Shown piece by piece: positions 1-10,600 of a stretch of DNA of 64,000 nt. Made by a program: the position numbers and the translations under genes. Positions within the stretch are counted from its first letter, which is position 1. Each line of letters opens with the position of its first letter. The stretch is from Fennellomyces sp. T-0311 (taxonomy: Eukaryota > Mucoromycota > Mucoromycetes > Mucorales > Lichtheimiaceae), in NCBI GenBank assembly GCA_025266875.1, contig JALLLT010000015.1, forward strand, positions 434,001 through 498,000, given 5' to 3'. Under the pieces are notes generated by a model, which saw only the letters and a program-made list of their open reading frames with translations, searched no databases and had not been told where the DNA came from.

Positions 1-943
1 AGGATAAAGAAAAGAACAGTGCGCATCAAAAGGTATTCTTCAGCTTGAAACCGAGGTACAATCATCATTGTTGCCTATATACAAAAACGATGTTAGCTAT
101 ATAGAATTGTCTCAGGAAGGCGATGACCTTACCGTAGCTGCACCGGCTATCAACATTACAGCAGTGTACGCAACTATTGGATTGCATTTTAAGATCTATT
201 AGATGTTGTATATATGTTTTCTATAGTAAAATTACCTTGCCATTTAGGCTCACAATAAAAGTAATAGTGATATGCGGGTAACCAACTTCCTCTAACGAAA
301 TGGAAGTGGCTACTGTGAGAAAATCAAATCCCAGTGATTTGGTTGTCAACTTACATTATTAGCATTGTAATACCGAAGTAGTCAATACAGTTGCAAGCGA
401 CGGACACATTTTTTGAGTGACATGCAAATGTATGATAGACACAGCTGCAGCTTAAGCAAATAGTACAGCTGATAAAAAAGAGTGTCATGGACAAGGCCCC
501 AAATCCGGTCTGGCTACTCCATTCGTCTTGCAAGAAAAAGTATTGAAAGAAAAGAATTACTGTGACAATCAGACCAAACATATGGGTCCAGATATTCACT
601 AAAATGAAAACCTGTTAACTGGAATGTTGAGCCTCCTTACAGTCCTGCACTTACTTGTCTCATTATGTATTTCAGTTATACTCTGTACACAAGTATTATA
701 ACTCGCACTGGGTGACCGGTAACCCGTCAAGATATATGGATTAAATCGCATCCATTCTGGTATTTCTGACCAATTCAACAAAGTTTTTTTTATCGGTGGA
801 ACCGTTTTCTCCATAAATTGTTGCTGAGTGCGTGGAATAGAGTTGTAATCTGCAGTCGAATTATCATCGGATGTAGATCGATTCAGGGACTTCTTTTTCA
901 GTATTGCTTGGTAATGCTTCTTTTCATTAGTGGAAATAATCAT
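1..943 (-). CDS. PAQR-family seven-helix membrane protein, copy 1 (partial at left edge)
   Basis: Progestin/adipoQ-receptor (PAQR, hemolysin III superfamily) protein; the family comprises seven-helix integral membrane proteins, some of them receptors or ceramidase-like enzymes. Exon 1 (943-655) carries NWSEIPEWMRFNPYILTGYR and ends in the HNET motif. A 56-nt intron follows (654-599). Exon 2 (598 to about 350) starts with NIWTHMFG and carries SCVYHTFACHSK and CNCIDYFGI, the membrane and metal-ligand motifs of the family. Further exons follow near 310-240 (GSWLPAYHYYFYCEP) and 190-120. A last visible exon (about 80-1) reads MMIVPRFQAEEY, and the rest lies beyond base 1. The start at 943 is the first ATG of the open exon. 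The gene matches copies 2 and 3 exon for exon, so it is one of a tandem set. Ligand or substrate cannot be told from sequence. Confidence 0.85.
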
Positions 944-2104
944 TATGGTCTGAAGCCAGCTCGAAGTTACGTCAAGTAATGGAAAAGAAAAGAAGGTAAA
1001 TCGAAACGATTCTTCGCTATTTATTACTTTCTTTGATAAGTAGACCTTTTGCTATCATGCAGGAGCCCCCGCAGCAATCTGCATGCACTTGTGCCGTGCA
1101 TTATGTCGTTCACTGTTTCTCCTTTTCAAGCAAGAGGAGGGTTTCCACATAAACGCTTCTTTGTGACCTTGTTGTTCCAAAATCAAAAAAGGAGAGGGAA
1201 GAATAGACGGCACTGCTACATATTTGTTTGAACTATGGTCCGATCGACAAGACTTCAAAATACGCGCCGTATGAAACATGTTCACATAACTTATTAAACT
1301 TTCTGAAAATGAAAGTACGTGATGCTTCGATTTGCAAATCGTCAAAACTTGCTCTTTTAACGAAATCAGAAATCAGCAAATGACTTTTCTACTATAGTTC
1401 GGATCTTTGACCGTTATAACATTTGCAAGTACGCCGTTCAGGAGACTAACAGGTCTACAAATGCATTACTTCCAGGGGGTTCAGCTCAAAGATTATGCAG
1501 TCAAGATAGTATGTATATCAACCAACCACTATATGCATCGGTGAATCCGAGAAAATGGCAGTACTTTGCTTTTCAACGCAGTTTCTCAGGGAGCTGGTGA
1601 CTTGTGTAAAGACACCATTCAAAGAATTCATTTTTCCAATGAGTAATGGTAGTCATTGACACTTAGTAGAAACAATATTGCATTCATAGTAATCTCTACA
1701 TTATAATAAAGTCAACGGCACACAGTAAATACATTTTATATGATAATGCTTTGTATGATAATAGGACATTGTATTACAGGCATCTGACGACTATAACTAT
1801 ATACTGCTCTTCGTTATATTTTTCTTCAGACATTGCTACAACCGAGAGTGCAATGGTTGATAAAACCCACTAGATAATACATAATAAAGCCCTAATTTGG
1901 AGAGAGCAGCATACGTAGCTTGATCGATTTTTGGCACAGCTTCTTCATCAGGAGAAACGACTGCATTCTGTATTTTGCAGCTATAGTACAGTATGCCCAT
2001 TTTGTGATAAATTGCTTTTATATATATATCTAGTACGTAAGTGATTGTATGTAGGAACAATAAGGGATACGTGCGTAATAGTAAAGTGTAACATACACTA
2101 ATAT
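944..2104. other. Intergenic region between PAQR copies 1 and 2
   Basis: No gene is visible. The stretch holds the 5' flank of copy 1, including the conserved block near 1433-1490, and the 3' flank of copy 2. Short open frames here have no recognisable domain. Confidence 0.6.
1433..1490. repeat. PAQR-upstream conserved block, copy 1
   Basis: A block of about 58 bp built on TTCAGGAG, then AACAGG, then TTCCAGGGGGT. It lies about 490 bp upstream of the copy 1 start. Related blocks sit about 500 bp upstream of copies 2 and 3, so the duplication that made the three genes carried this flank along. The copy at 19522-19580 contains a perfect pol III B-box-like string on the minus strand, so a decayed tRNA-derived origin is possible. 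Confidence 0.45.
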
Positions 2105-3539
2105 TTAAGCAAGCATTGACGGGGTACAATACAGGTTTCCAGCCTCTCGAGAGACCCAATAATTATGTGCTTGAACCATGGAAAAATAATAGCATATAAT
2201 TGCAGCTACTACTGCTGTATGGAAGATAGAATGGGACTGAAACTATTGAGTCAAGCACCATGGTAAGAAAAAGCGCTATTGTATTGCTACATAGTCTATA
2301 TGTAACTTACCCAAATATCAAACTTCTCTGGGTACCATCTCTCTGGAATTCTTATTTTTGTTCAAGTAACAATCAGTAAGGGATGCGCCAGGTAGATATA
2401 TGGTTCTTATTTTTACCTTGCTGCAAAGATTAGTGTCCCTACTACATAGAGCAAACTCACAGTTAAAATGTGTCCGAATCCCATATCGAACAATGTTGGA
2501 AGCTAAAAAATCATCAGTTTCCTACATTAAATAGCAAACAAGAACAGTTGGTTGGGGATAATGGAAATACTTACTCCGTGGAGGATAGCGCTGTGGAACA
2601 AAGCAACAACGCCGGAAAGACCGAAAACGAGGAAAACGGCCGTGCGTATCCAAAGGTATTTTGGAGCTCGGAATTGTGGAATTGTCATTAGTCCACCCTA
2701 AACAGTACATGAGTAATGTGTAAAGTATTACCAATGGGTGGCTTCTTACAGTAGCGATGGCGCCCACAATTATTACCACGGTATAAAAGACTTTAAATGT
2801 TATTGAAGTTAGCCAGACTGTATTGGTAGAAAACAATATATAAAGAGACTCACATTGCAACTCAGGTTCACAATAGAAGTAGTAATAGAGCGAAGGTAAC
2901 CAGCTTCCACTGTTAAACGTTAGTCGTGAGAGTGAGAACTGTGAAATTATTGATGCTTGGTGGCCGCAACTTACGTTCCCTGAAGGATAATACCGGCATA
3001 ATCGATACAATGGCATGTAGCAGCAACCTCTTTAGAATGGGATGCAAAAGTGTGAAAAACGCTACTGCATGCTAAACAACAGATACAGCATATGAAATAC
3101 ACAGACAATGGTGCGTAACTTGCTCTCGACAGATAATTCCATTTGTCGTCTGAAAGGTAATGAATAAAAAGAAGCATCGTGAACGCGACACCAAATAGAT
3201 GTGTCCATATGTTCACTAAAAAGCGACACGAGTTAGCTGGAACGTGTGTATTGCATTATCCTTCTTTTATTTACTTGATTCATTGTGAATTTCGGCTATG
3301 CTTCGTATGCAAGAAGGGAAACTGCCGCTGGGTGGTCGATATCCTGTCAAAACGTACCGGTTGAACCGCATCCATTCTGGTATCTCAGACCAATTCATCA
3401 ACGCCTTTTTAGATGGAGTCGCCTTTTCGGTATGGTGCCGTGCTATTCCCGGAGCCCATGAAATAGTCTCGTACTTGCTGAGCGTGGACTGAACCAGAGG
3501 CTTCCCTTCCAATCCCTTTTGAAACAAAATCATTTTCAT
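2105..3539 (-). CDS. PAQR-family seven-helix membrane protein, copy 2
   Basis: Complete PAQR gene. Exon 1 (from 3539) has ALMNWSEIPEWMRFNRYVLT and ends at HNE. The next exon (about 3216-2974) begins NIWTHLFGVAF and contains SSVFHTFASHSKEV and CHCIDYAGI. The third exon is entered through an acceptor after ctaacgtttaacag and reads GSWLPSLYYYFYCEPEL. Later exons give TVVIIVGAIATV and the last helix, SHSIFHTAVVAAIICYYF with the family HxxxH pair. Translation ends at TAA 2107-2105. Layout and introns match copies 1 and 3. The N-terminal extension before the NWSEIPEWM motif is the least conserved part. No frameshift was seen, so it may be functional. Confidence 0.85.
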
Positions 3540-4323
3540 ATATATACCAATATGACGCGACCGTTATGCTCGAAAAGTCAGTGTATGATTATATGGCGTC
3601 GATGGTAAGGGAAGAAAAAGATACATCAAACAGGTTCGTTGTACTTTTTCGTTTTTACGCGATTTCAAATAGTTATTCTATCATCAAGATGCCCCTGAAC
3701 CAATTCTCAAAGTGTTTTTTTTTTAAAATCTATTATACGACCTTGTCTCCGTTGTAAGCAGGAGGAGGTTTCTGCAGAATCGCCACTTTTTGGTCGGATC
3801 ATTACAAAACCGAAAAGGAGAGAGCAGGACCACATACTTGATTATACTAGCTGGCTGTTAAAAATGCGTTTCGGAGAAAATATATTGTGGATACTAGCAT
3901 TGCAGTAGAGTATTCACCGATATCGTTTTCGCAAAATGAAGTTTACTTGGTATATATCATTGCCAGTATATATATAAATATTATCCAAACTACTAGAGTT
4001 GTGGAGCAGTACGTAAGGGTATGCATGAAAATCATTTAGGAGGTTAACAGGAATAAAGTTTCATTGCATTCCAGGAGGTCTGCCTAAATAATTATCCAAT
4101 AAAGGCAGCCCCCGGCAGATGGATTTCACATCGATATCAATACTAGTACTTTTGTATGACGAATAGGCGATACGCAGCCTAACTTACAATAAACATGAAA
4201 TTCGAAGTACCTTTTTGACGTACAATATTTCATCTCATATTCGACTCAGCACTGTATCGGAAGGCGGGATACAACTAAGATTTTTTTTGTAAGCTGCAGA
4301 TTGTTCACTCTTTAGTCTTTAGC
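3540..4323. other. Intergenic region upstream of PAQR copy 2
   Basis: No gene is supported. It contains the second PAQR-upstream block near 4030-4090 and A/T-rich sequence leading into the MULE remnant. Confidence 0.6.
4030..4090. repeat. PAQR-upstream conserved block, copy 2
   Basis: Related to the blocks at 1433-1490 and 19522-19580: TTTAGGAG, then TTAACAGG, then TTCCAGGAGGT in the same order. It lies about 500 bp upstream of the copy 2 start at 3539. Confidence 0.4.
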
Positions 4324-5672
4324 ATGGAAACACTAGAGCTGTTCATGTTCTCTGGCTGCAGTTGCTACCGTCCTGTCGAAATTTTTATAGGAATTCCTGT
4401 CCATTATAGTACTTGTTTCGTTTGCCGTAGCAGACAAAGCCAGGTGGGACGTGGTGCTTCCAATTTTGCGACAACATTGGGCGAAGTGCTCGGACACATT
4501 CCGTCGTGCAAGGAAGGTATGAAGAATTGTAGCGAAAGGGACTTTACTAATAGCCAACCAAACATTTTAGAGGATGTATTTTATGCATATGACGGCAATA
4601 TATTGATTGAAGTGGCTATGGAGGAACTTGAAGACGGCCACGCTCTTACTCTGTGAATCATTAGTCAAATCAGGTCATGTGATGGTTACAGGTACTACCT
4701 GAAGCACGTAATTAGTCCAAGGAAACGGCGTTGGACCGCGTTTAGGTACGTCTGCAGTTAAGTCACTGCTGTGCAGCGTCAAATACCAGACGATCAGCGC
4801 AATCACCTGGTTCACCGAATGGAAACTTATTCCCGTGACGGTCAAACCTTGGAGTACATTGACCGAGATACTGAGTATGTATATGTGAAATTTCTGCATC
4901 CTATTCCCCTCCCTTCTCCGGAACAACAGGAGTTTACTGGGACTGAGATGTCACAGGAGGATTGCCAGTACATAGTGGATAAATGCAGATGAATTTAATG
5001 CTCAATCGCTGTACCGCTGTATCGTTACTCGTTTTCCTACAGCTGCCGGTATTGTTACGCAGCCTCAGGTAAGTTAAAACTGTTGATATGGTGCCCATAC
5101 GATGATGGAGCGGTGGTATATGCGACATGGCCTCGGCAAGTTGAAGGGCGATATAAGCTGCACGAAAACCAGCTTACATCAGCTATCATGCACATTGCTA
5201 GAGATACCAATGTCATCCGTAAGGTATGTGTATGATAACCATATGTGTATAACCATGGCTTTCTTTGAGATGATTACTATACAAAAAATAGTAGATAACG
5301 ATAAAGAGCTTATATTTATTTATGTGGATAAAAAACATATTCCTTTTCGAAATTATGGTGGTATTGTTGGTTTCGGTTTTGTTACCAGTTTTTGTTTCGG
5401 CGTGTTTATCCCCTCTGGCACAAGAATCTATGTAGATTCGACGTATAAGACGGATAGAATGGGATAGAGCTCTTTGGTGCTGTGGTGAATTTTAATGGAT
5501 GCGATTTCCCGATCACATGCATGTTCTTAAGCGATAGCCAGGAACGTGCTCAAGAAAACGAGCGAGCACCTATACGCCAGGAAATAATACGTCGCTTTTT
5601 CCATGCTCTTTAAATCCGTCGACTTAGGCCAACTTCCCTGTTTTCGGACAAGGGTATGGGCCAGATTAACGT
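4324..5672 (+). pseudogene. Decayed Mutator-like (MULE) transposase, 5' part
   Basis: Broken coding fragments in changing plus-strand frames. The clearest lies at about 5250-5670: GFGFVTSFCFGVF, then IYVDSTYKTDRMG, then after a frame change ELFGAVVNFNGCDFPITCMF, then LFSDKGMGQINV. This is the MULE DDE-domain pattern: the first catalytic Asp in DSTYKT, the second in the T/SDKxxGQINA-like motif. Stops at 5465-5467 and near 5611 and several frame changes show that it is dead. Upstream fragments (4324-4656, 4771-4992) probably belong to the N-terminal domain but are not diagnostic. The Ty3-like element interrupts it at 5672; the reading resumes at 14586. Confidence 0.75.
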
Positions 5673-6081
5673 TGTAACGAGTAAAGTCGGTTTGTGCTAC
5701 CACAGTTTCCTAATCCAATTTTTCCATCAGATTTTTATCTTTTTTTCATCATATTCTTATCTTCTTTTTATCTTATTTTTATAATACTATACACATATAT
5801 TCAACTTCTTTTTATCTTTTATTACTACTTCTTTATCAGTGTGTAACCGCTGAACAAGTATAAATAGCCCGATTTTGCAGAGCGAATAAAGCAGTTAACT
5901 TATACTCATTGTTTACACACAAACATTAGGCAAAGCCTTGATATCTTTTTGATCTGAATAAGCCAAAAGTGCTAAGATCTATTATTTTTGTTAACTCACC
6001 CAGCCTACAAACCTTTTTTTTTTCACTCTTAAACTTATATTGTGAACTACCGTTCACTCTCCTACAAGAAATACTCTATCA
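5673..6081 (+). repeat. 5' LTR of the Ty3-like element
   Basis: A 409-bp LTR bounded by TG...CA. It contains a TATAAATA box at 5859-5866 and an AATAAA poly(A) signal at 5885-5890, so promoter and terminator signals lie within about 30 bp of each other. T-rich stretches surround them. It differs from the 3' LTR by one T in a homopolymer near 6013-6022. Confidence 0.95.
5859..5866 (+). promoter_or_regulatory. LTR TATA box (TATAAATA)
   Basis: Perfect TATA element in the 5' LTR, 26 bp before the AATAAA signal. The same pair is at 14364-14371 and 14390-14395 in the 3' LTR. It is the likely core promoter for the genomic RNA, and from the 3' LTR it could drive transcription into flanking DNA. Confidence 0.7.
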
Positions 6082-6083
6082 AT

Positions 6084-6100
6084 TGGTGCTCACTACAGGG
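6084..6100 (+). promoter_or_regulatory. Primer-binding site of the Ty3-like element
   Basis: TGGTGCTCACTACAGGG begins two bases after the LTR end. It starts with the TGG that pairs with a tRNA CCA 3' end. The tRNA it matches was not identified. Confidence 0.7.
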
Positions 6101-6219
6101 GAAAGCAAACATATTCCCAGTATAAACAACAAAGCTATTCAAAAAAAAAAAAATCGTAAAACACAATTCCACTCTACACTTTTAACCCAACGCTACCAAG
6201 CAAATTACTACCCGTCAAA

Positions 6220-7668
6220 ATGTCTATCCACAGCCAGGAACAAGTTATTACCGCTGATGATTCGAACAGAATCATCGACTCGACCGAAGGAAGTGAGATT
6301 CAAGAGGAACATCTGTATTCATCGGAAGTTTCGTCTCACTCTGGAAAACGTTTGTCCGAACTAACTGTGTTGGATACGCGCCCTATCTACCCACCTCAAA
6401 GCCTTAGTTTTGGAGGCTATGAGAACGAGAACTTTATCAAGTTCCGAAGCGAGTTTCGCCAATATATGTTGTTGGCAGGAATCTTTGGTAACACCGCTCG
6501 GCAGATTCAAGTTCTGCATGCCATCTTGAGAGGACCCGCTCTTGCCTTTTTCGAAAGGAAGATCTTCCCACGTCTGGAGAGCAAAACTGATGCCGCAGTA
6601 CGCACACTTGAAGATGTGCTAGAACTACTCGAGATCGAGTATGTAACCGATCATGACATTCTGCGAATGAAAGAAGAATTCAGTCGCATGACTCAACTTG
6701 CTGATGAAAGTCCACGCCAATTTCTCGGTCGTCTTCGAGAAGCATTGGATATGGTTAACATGGAAGACCAGGACGCCTTGTATACACGATTTAAGCAAGG
6801 ACTATTGCCGGAAATCCGAGCTCATTGTTACTCTACCGGATTTTTGGAGCACAACCAATTCTTACAAGCCGCTGATGGATATTGGTTTGCGCACCGAGAA
6901 ATGTTAAAGCGCAAGAATATGACGCCTCGTCATTATTCCGACGCACATACTTTATTGGCTACACAACTTGCCGATCTTAATTCGTGGCACGAAAATCGAG
7001 TTGTTAATGGCAACATTTCTGATGAAGAAATCAGCTTCCTTTTACAACAAGGATTTAAAATGACAGATGCTGTCAAGTATTTGGCTGCCAAAATGGCAGA
7101 AACGAACTTGAAAGGAATGTACTTTCAACATTGGCCCGAACGCGAAAACCGTGAGACACGTGCCCCACGTCAGCAACAACAGAATCGTTACCAACCCCAG
7201 CGACAGCAAAATCGCTACAATAATAACTACCGTCAGAACAATGGACCACGACCCAACAACCAAGGGTACCGTCAAAATGATCGAGGAAACACTAACGATC
7301 AATGGGCAAGCCAGGATCATGAGGAAGCACAAGGCAATCAGTCGCCTGTGAATGGCCAGAAATATGACAATCAGAATTCCGGATATGGTCAATATCCTAG
7401 AAAGGCTCCCCAAAACGAACCATTTTATCACTCCCGAAGACATGAATTTGGACGCAACAAATCGGTTCCTTTAGATAAGCGTTTCACTAGCATCAACGAG
7501 CAGACAGGTGCAATTGAGTACGACTACAAAGGTGCTTGGAAGGATGCCGATGAACGACTAGAACGTCGAGAACAAAACACTGAACGATGGAATCCGCCTG
7601 TGCAACGATTTGAAAATGACTATAGAGGAAATTTCAACAATGGCACTCAAATGCATTCAAAAAACTAA
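6220..7668 (+). CDS. gag: Gag-like structural protein of the Ty3-like element
   Basis: Protein of 482 aa. Residues from about 60 to 230 have a Ty3-type capsid look: a GYENENFIKFRSEFRQYM start, a predicted helical middle, and ESPRQFLGRLREAL. The C-terminal 180 residues are rich in Gln, Asn and Arg (QQQQNRYQPQRQQNRYNNNY) and probably bind RNA. No CCHC zinc knuckle is present, which is unusual for a Ty3-type Gag; basic Q/N-rich sequence may replace it. The start at 6220 is the first ATG in the open frame after the primer-binding site. Translation ends at TAA 7666-7668, directly after a slippery heptamer, so a fraction of ribosomes should continue into pol. Confidence 0.9.
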   Translation: MSIHSQEQVITADDSNRIIDSTEGSEIQEEHLYSSEVSSHSGKRLSELTVLDTRPIYPPQSLSFGGYENENFIKFRSEFRQYMLLAGIFGNTARQIQVLHAILRGPALAFFERKIFPRLESKTDAAVRTLEDVLELLEIEYVTDHDILRMKEEFSRMTQLADESPRQFLGRLREALDMVNMEDQDALYTRFKQGLLPEIRAHCYSTGFLEHNQFLQAADGYWFAHREMLKRKNMTPRHYSDAHTLLATQLADLNSWHENRVVNGNISDEEISFLLQQGFKMTDAVKYLAAKMAETNLKGMYFQHWPERENRETRAPRQQQQNRYQPQRQQNRYNNNYRQNNGPRPNNQGYRQNDRGNTNDQWASQDHEEAQGNQSPVNGQKYDNQNSGYGQYPRKAPQNEPFYHSRRHEFGRNKSVPLDKRFTSINEQTGAIEYDYKGAWKDADERLERREQNTERWNPPVQRFENDYRGNFNNGTQMHSKN

Positions 7669-7697
7669 ATGGCCCTGCCGCCTTTAGCGGTCGGCAG
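7659..7697 (+). promoter_or_regulatory. -1 programmed ribosomal frameshift signal (gag-pol)
   Basis: Slippery heptamer A AAA AAC at 7659-7665, in register with gag and immediately followed by the gag stop. A 9-nt spacer leads to a hairpin with stem CTGCCG (7675-7680) and CGGCAG (7692-7697). After a -1 slip the frame starting CTA at 7665 is open without stop into pol to 11126. Heptamer, spacing and stem match the textbook retroviral -1 design; its efficiency is unknown. Confidence 0.85.
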
Positions 7698-10600
7698 AAC
7701 GGTCACCCACAAACAAAATCCGCTAGCTTAAATGCATATATAATCAACAACGATAAAGACTCACAGTCTGACCAATATTTAGATGGATCAGATGATGAGT
7801 ATTATACTAACAATTTCGCTAACATAAAGGAACCAGAGCCACATCAACAATATGAGTTGTTCACAGCTCAAAAACAGGATCGTCGCGATAAACAATTACG
7901 TTCGAGAGTAGTACCATACCAAATCGAGAAACCAACAAAGCCAAAGAAACAAACAAAGAAAGATCAAAAGATCCGATTTGTAGAACCCGTAGAAAACATT
8001 TTACCTTTCGCAGAACCAGGACCAAGCGCAATGCACACTCAACCACAAACTAGCAATCAGCCAGAACGAAGCGTTGCAGTACCTTATAACCCGGATATCG
8101 AAATGATGGATATAGAAAATCAAACCCCAGTGAAACATCCAAAAGACAAAGGAAAAGGAAATGCAATTCGAAAAGCACGGTCTAAACCCAAGGTTGAATA
8201 CGAAATTGCAAAGGATGCCATGAATCGAACAGCGAACATTACGTTTAAAGAATTGGTGAAGTTGTCCCCAGCACTGAGAAGAGAGCTGCATGCAGCAACC
8301 TCAATAAGAAAAAAGCCACAAACACTCAACCTTTTGGACACAAGCAAGGATGAAATTGATTCGACAGCAGCATGTGCTACCTTTTATGTAAAAGGACAAG
8401 CCATAAGAGGATTAGTTGATACTGGAGCTGCCAGATCATGCATGTCCAAGGAGCTTTGTGATCGACTACAGCTGAAAATCGAAGAACCATCAAGAGTTGT
8501 ATTTACTCTAGGAAATGGAACGAAGCAGGCCGCACTTGGAACAATACACAACTTACCTGTTCATGTGAATAATCAAGTGTCAATTGCAGCTGGTGTGGAA
8601 ATTATTGCTACTTGTCCAGTACCCTTAGTACTTGGCACCAACTGGCTAAGCACTGGCGACGCATCTATCAATTTTAAGACAAAGGAATTGATAGTACACC
8701 AAGGAAACAGAATGGCTAAAACTCCAATTACTTTTGTCAAACAATCTGTCAGCCAAATGCTACGTCCACAACTCCCCCCAGACTGGTACAAAATACGGGA
8801 ATCCCCATCATCAGAGAGTGATGAGGAAATGGAATCATCAGATGACGAACAAGAATCCCAAGGAACTGATAGTGATGACGAACACTCAAGCGACACTGAA
8901 TCAGAAGAAACTGATGAAACGGAAGAATTGACCAAGGAGTCGAAAGAAGTCGAATTCTTCAAGCTCGAGAACGATGAGTCTTTAGAAGGAGCTATAACAG
9001 TTGTACGCGAAGAAGACGAAGAAATTCAATATCTGATCAAGGCAGCAAGAGAAATCATAATACCAGAAAACACTCAACGGAGAATGCGATGCCGAGGACA
9101 ATTACCAGAATACACGGATCAGGAAACATACCTCTTTGAACCCCTGATACAGCCATCAATACACGACTGGCGATTTATCGATGGCACACCGATAATCAGA
9201 GATGAAACTGATTTTACCATATTTTTTACAAACCCACTACCAGAACCAAAGATAATACCAGAAGGGACATTACTTGGTGTGTATGAAGGAGATATTCTCG
9301 ACGGAAGGAACGTTGAAACACGAGCCTACGATATCAACACCGATATGTTACAAAGAAGGGATATCACCATTGCAGAATTTACGTTCATGCATGCATCCAT
9401 GGATGTTGGAGATGGTCCTCAACCATACCCAGAACATACAACCAACCGCTATAAAGTACGAATAGTGGAAGTGGTTTCGATACCTCCTAAAGACAGTATC
9501 GCCGTAAAAGGAAGATTACTTATACCCCCAACGTCGAAACTGAGATTCGTACCAAAGTACGGAGAATCTTCTCAGGACCTACGCCAGCATTCTTTCGAAG
9601 GATCTGATATACTGCCAGGAGAAACATCTTTTTGCATTACAATTAGCAACGCTTTAGATACAAGTTTAATAATGGTGCCACCGAAACTAATCGGAATCTA
9701 CCTTTCTGAGGAAGAGATCCATGCCGAAGAATTATCCAATTCTTTCAAGATTCATCCAGTACCACTATCTGACGAACGAAAACGAATGATCCCACCACCA
9801 GAGATAGATGATCCAGAAATCGTCAAGGACTTCTATGAGTTGATTCGTGCTTATCAAGATGTTTTCAACTGGGATGGTGAAACCGTTGGAAAAACAGACC
9901 TTTTGACCTTTAAACTCGATGTTGGTGATGGACCACCGATTAGATCTCGCCCATATCGGCTATCTCACGCAGAATCACAAATAATGAAGCAAGAATTGGA
10001 AAAGCTACACCGAATGGGAATCATCCGTCCTAGTAAAAGTCCATGGGCATCTCCCGTCCTTCTTGTACGAAAGAAATCCGGAAAATGGCGATGCGTGGTT
10101 GACTTGCGCAAGGTTAATAGCCGACTTAAAGGCGACGGTTACAGATTGCCTCGCGTAGAAGATTTATTCGATAAACTTGGAACAGGAAGATACAGAAGTT
10201 CAATCGATACAACACATGCATTCCATGTCGTACCGATTGAAGAAAGCAGCATCCCAATTACCGCTTTTGTCACAGACACAGGTGCTCTTTGGGAATATAC
10301 CAGAATGGTCCAAGGATGTAAAACGAGTGCATCCTACATGCAACGTTTAAGTGATTTGGCATTCAAAACAGTGGTGGATATGCAAGCAGCCGTCATATTC
10401 GTCGATGACGTATATGTGTACAGTAAAACGGCCCGTCAACATTTGTTCCATCTACAATGTACATTCCAGGCCTTACGAAATGGAGGACTTACCATATCAC
10501 CATCAAAGACCTTTTGTTTCAAAAAGGAATTGACCTTTTTGGGGCACATTTTCACAGACGAAGGAATCAAACCGGATAACAGCAAGATCCAGAAGATCAA

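Noticed and set aside
7042..7443. Antisense hydrophobic ORF inside gag
   Set aside because: Antisense of the Gln/Asn-rich tail, which naturally reads as Ile/Val/Leu-rich; not a gene.
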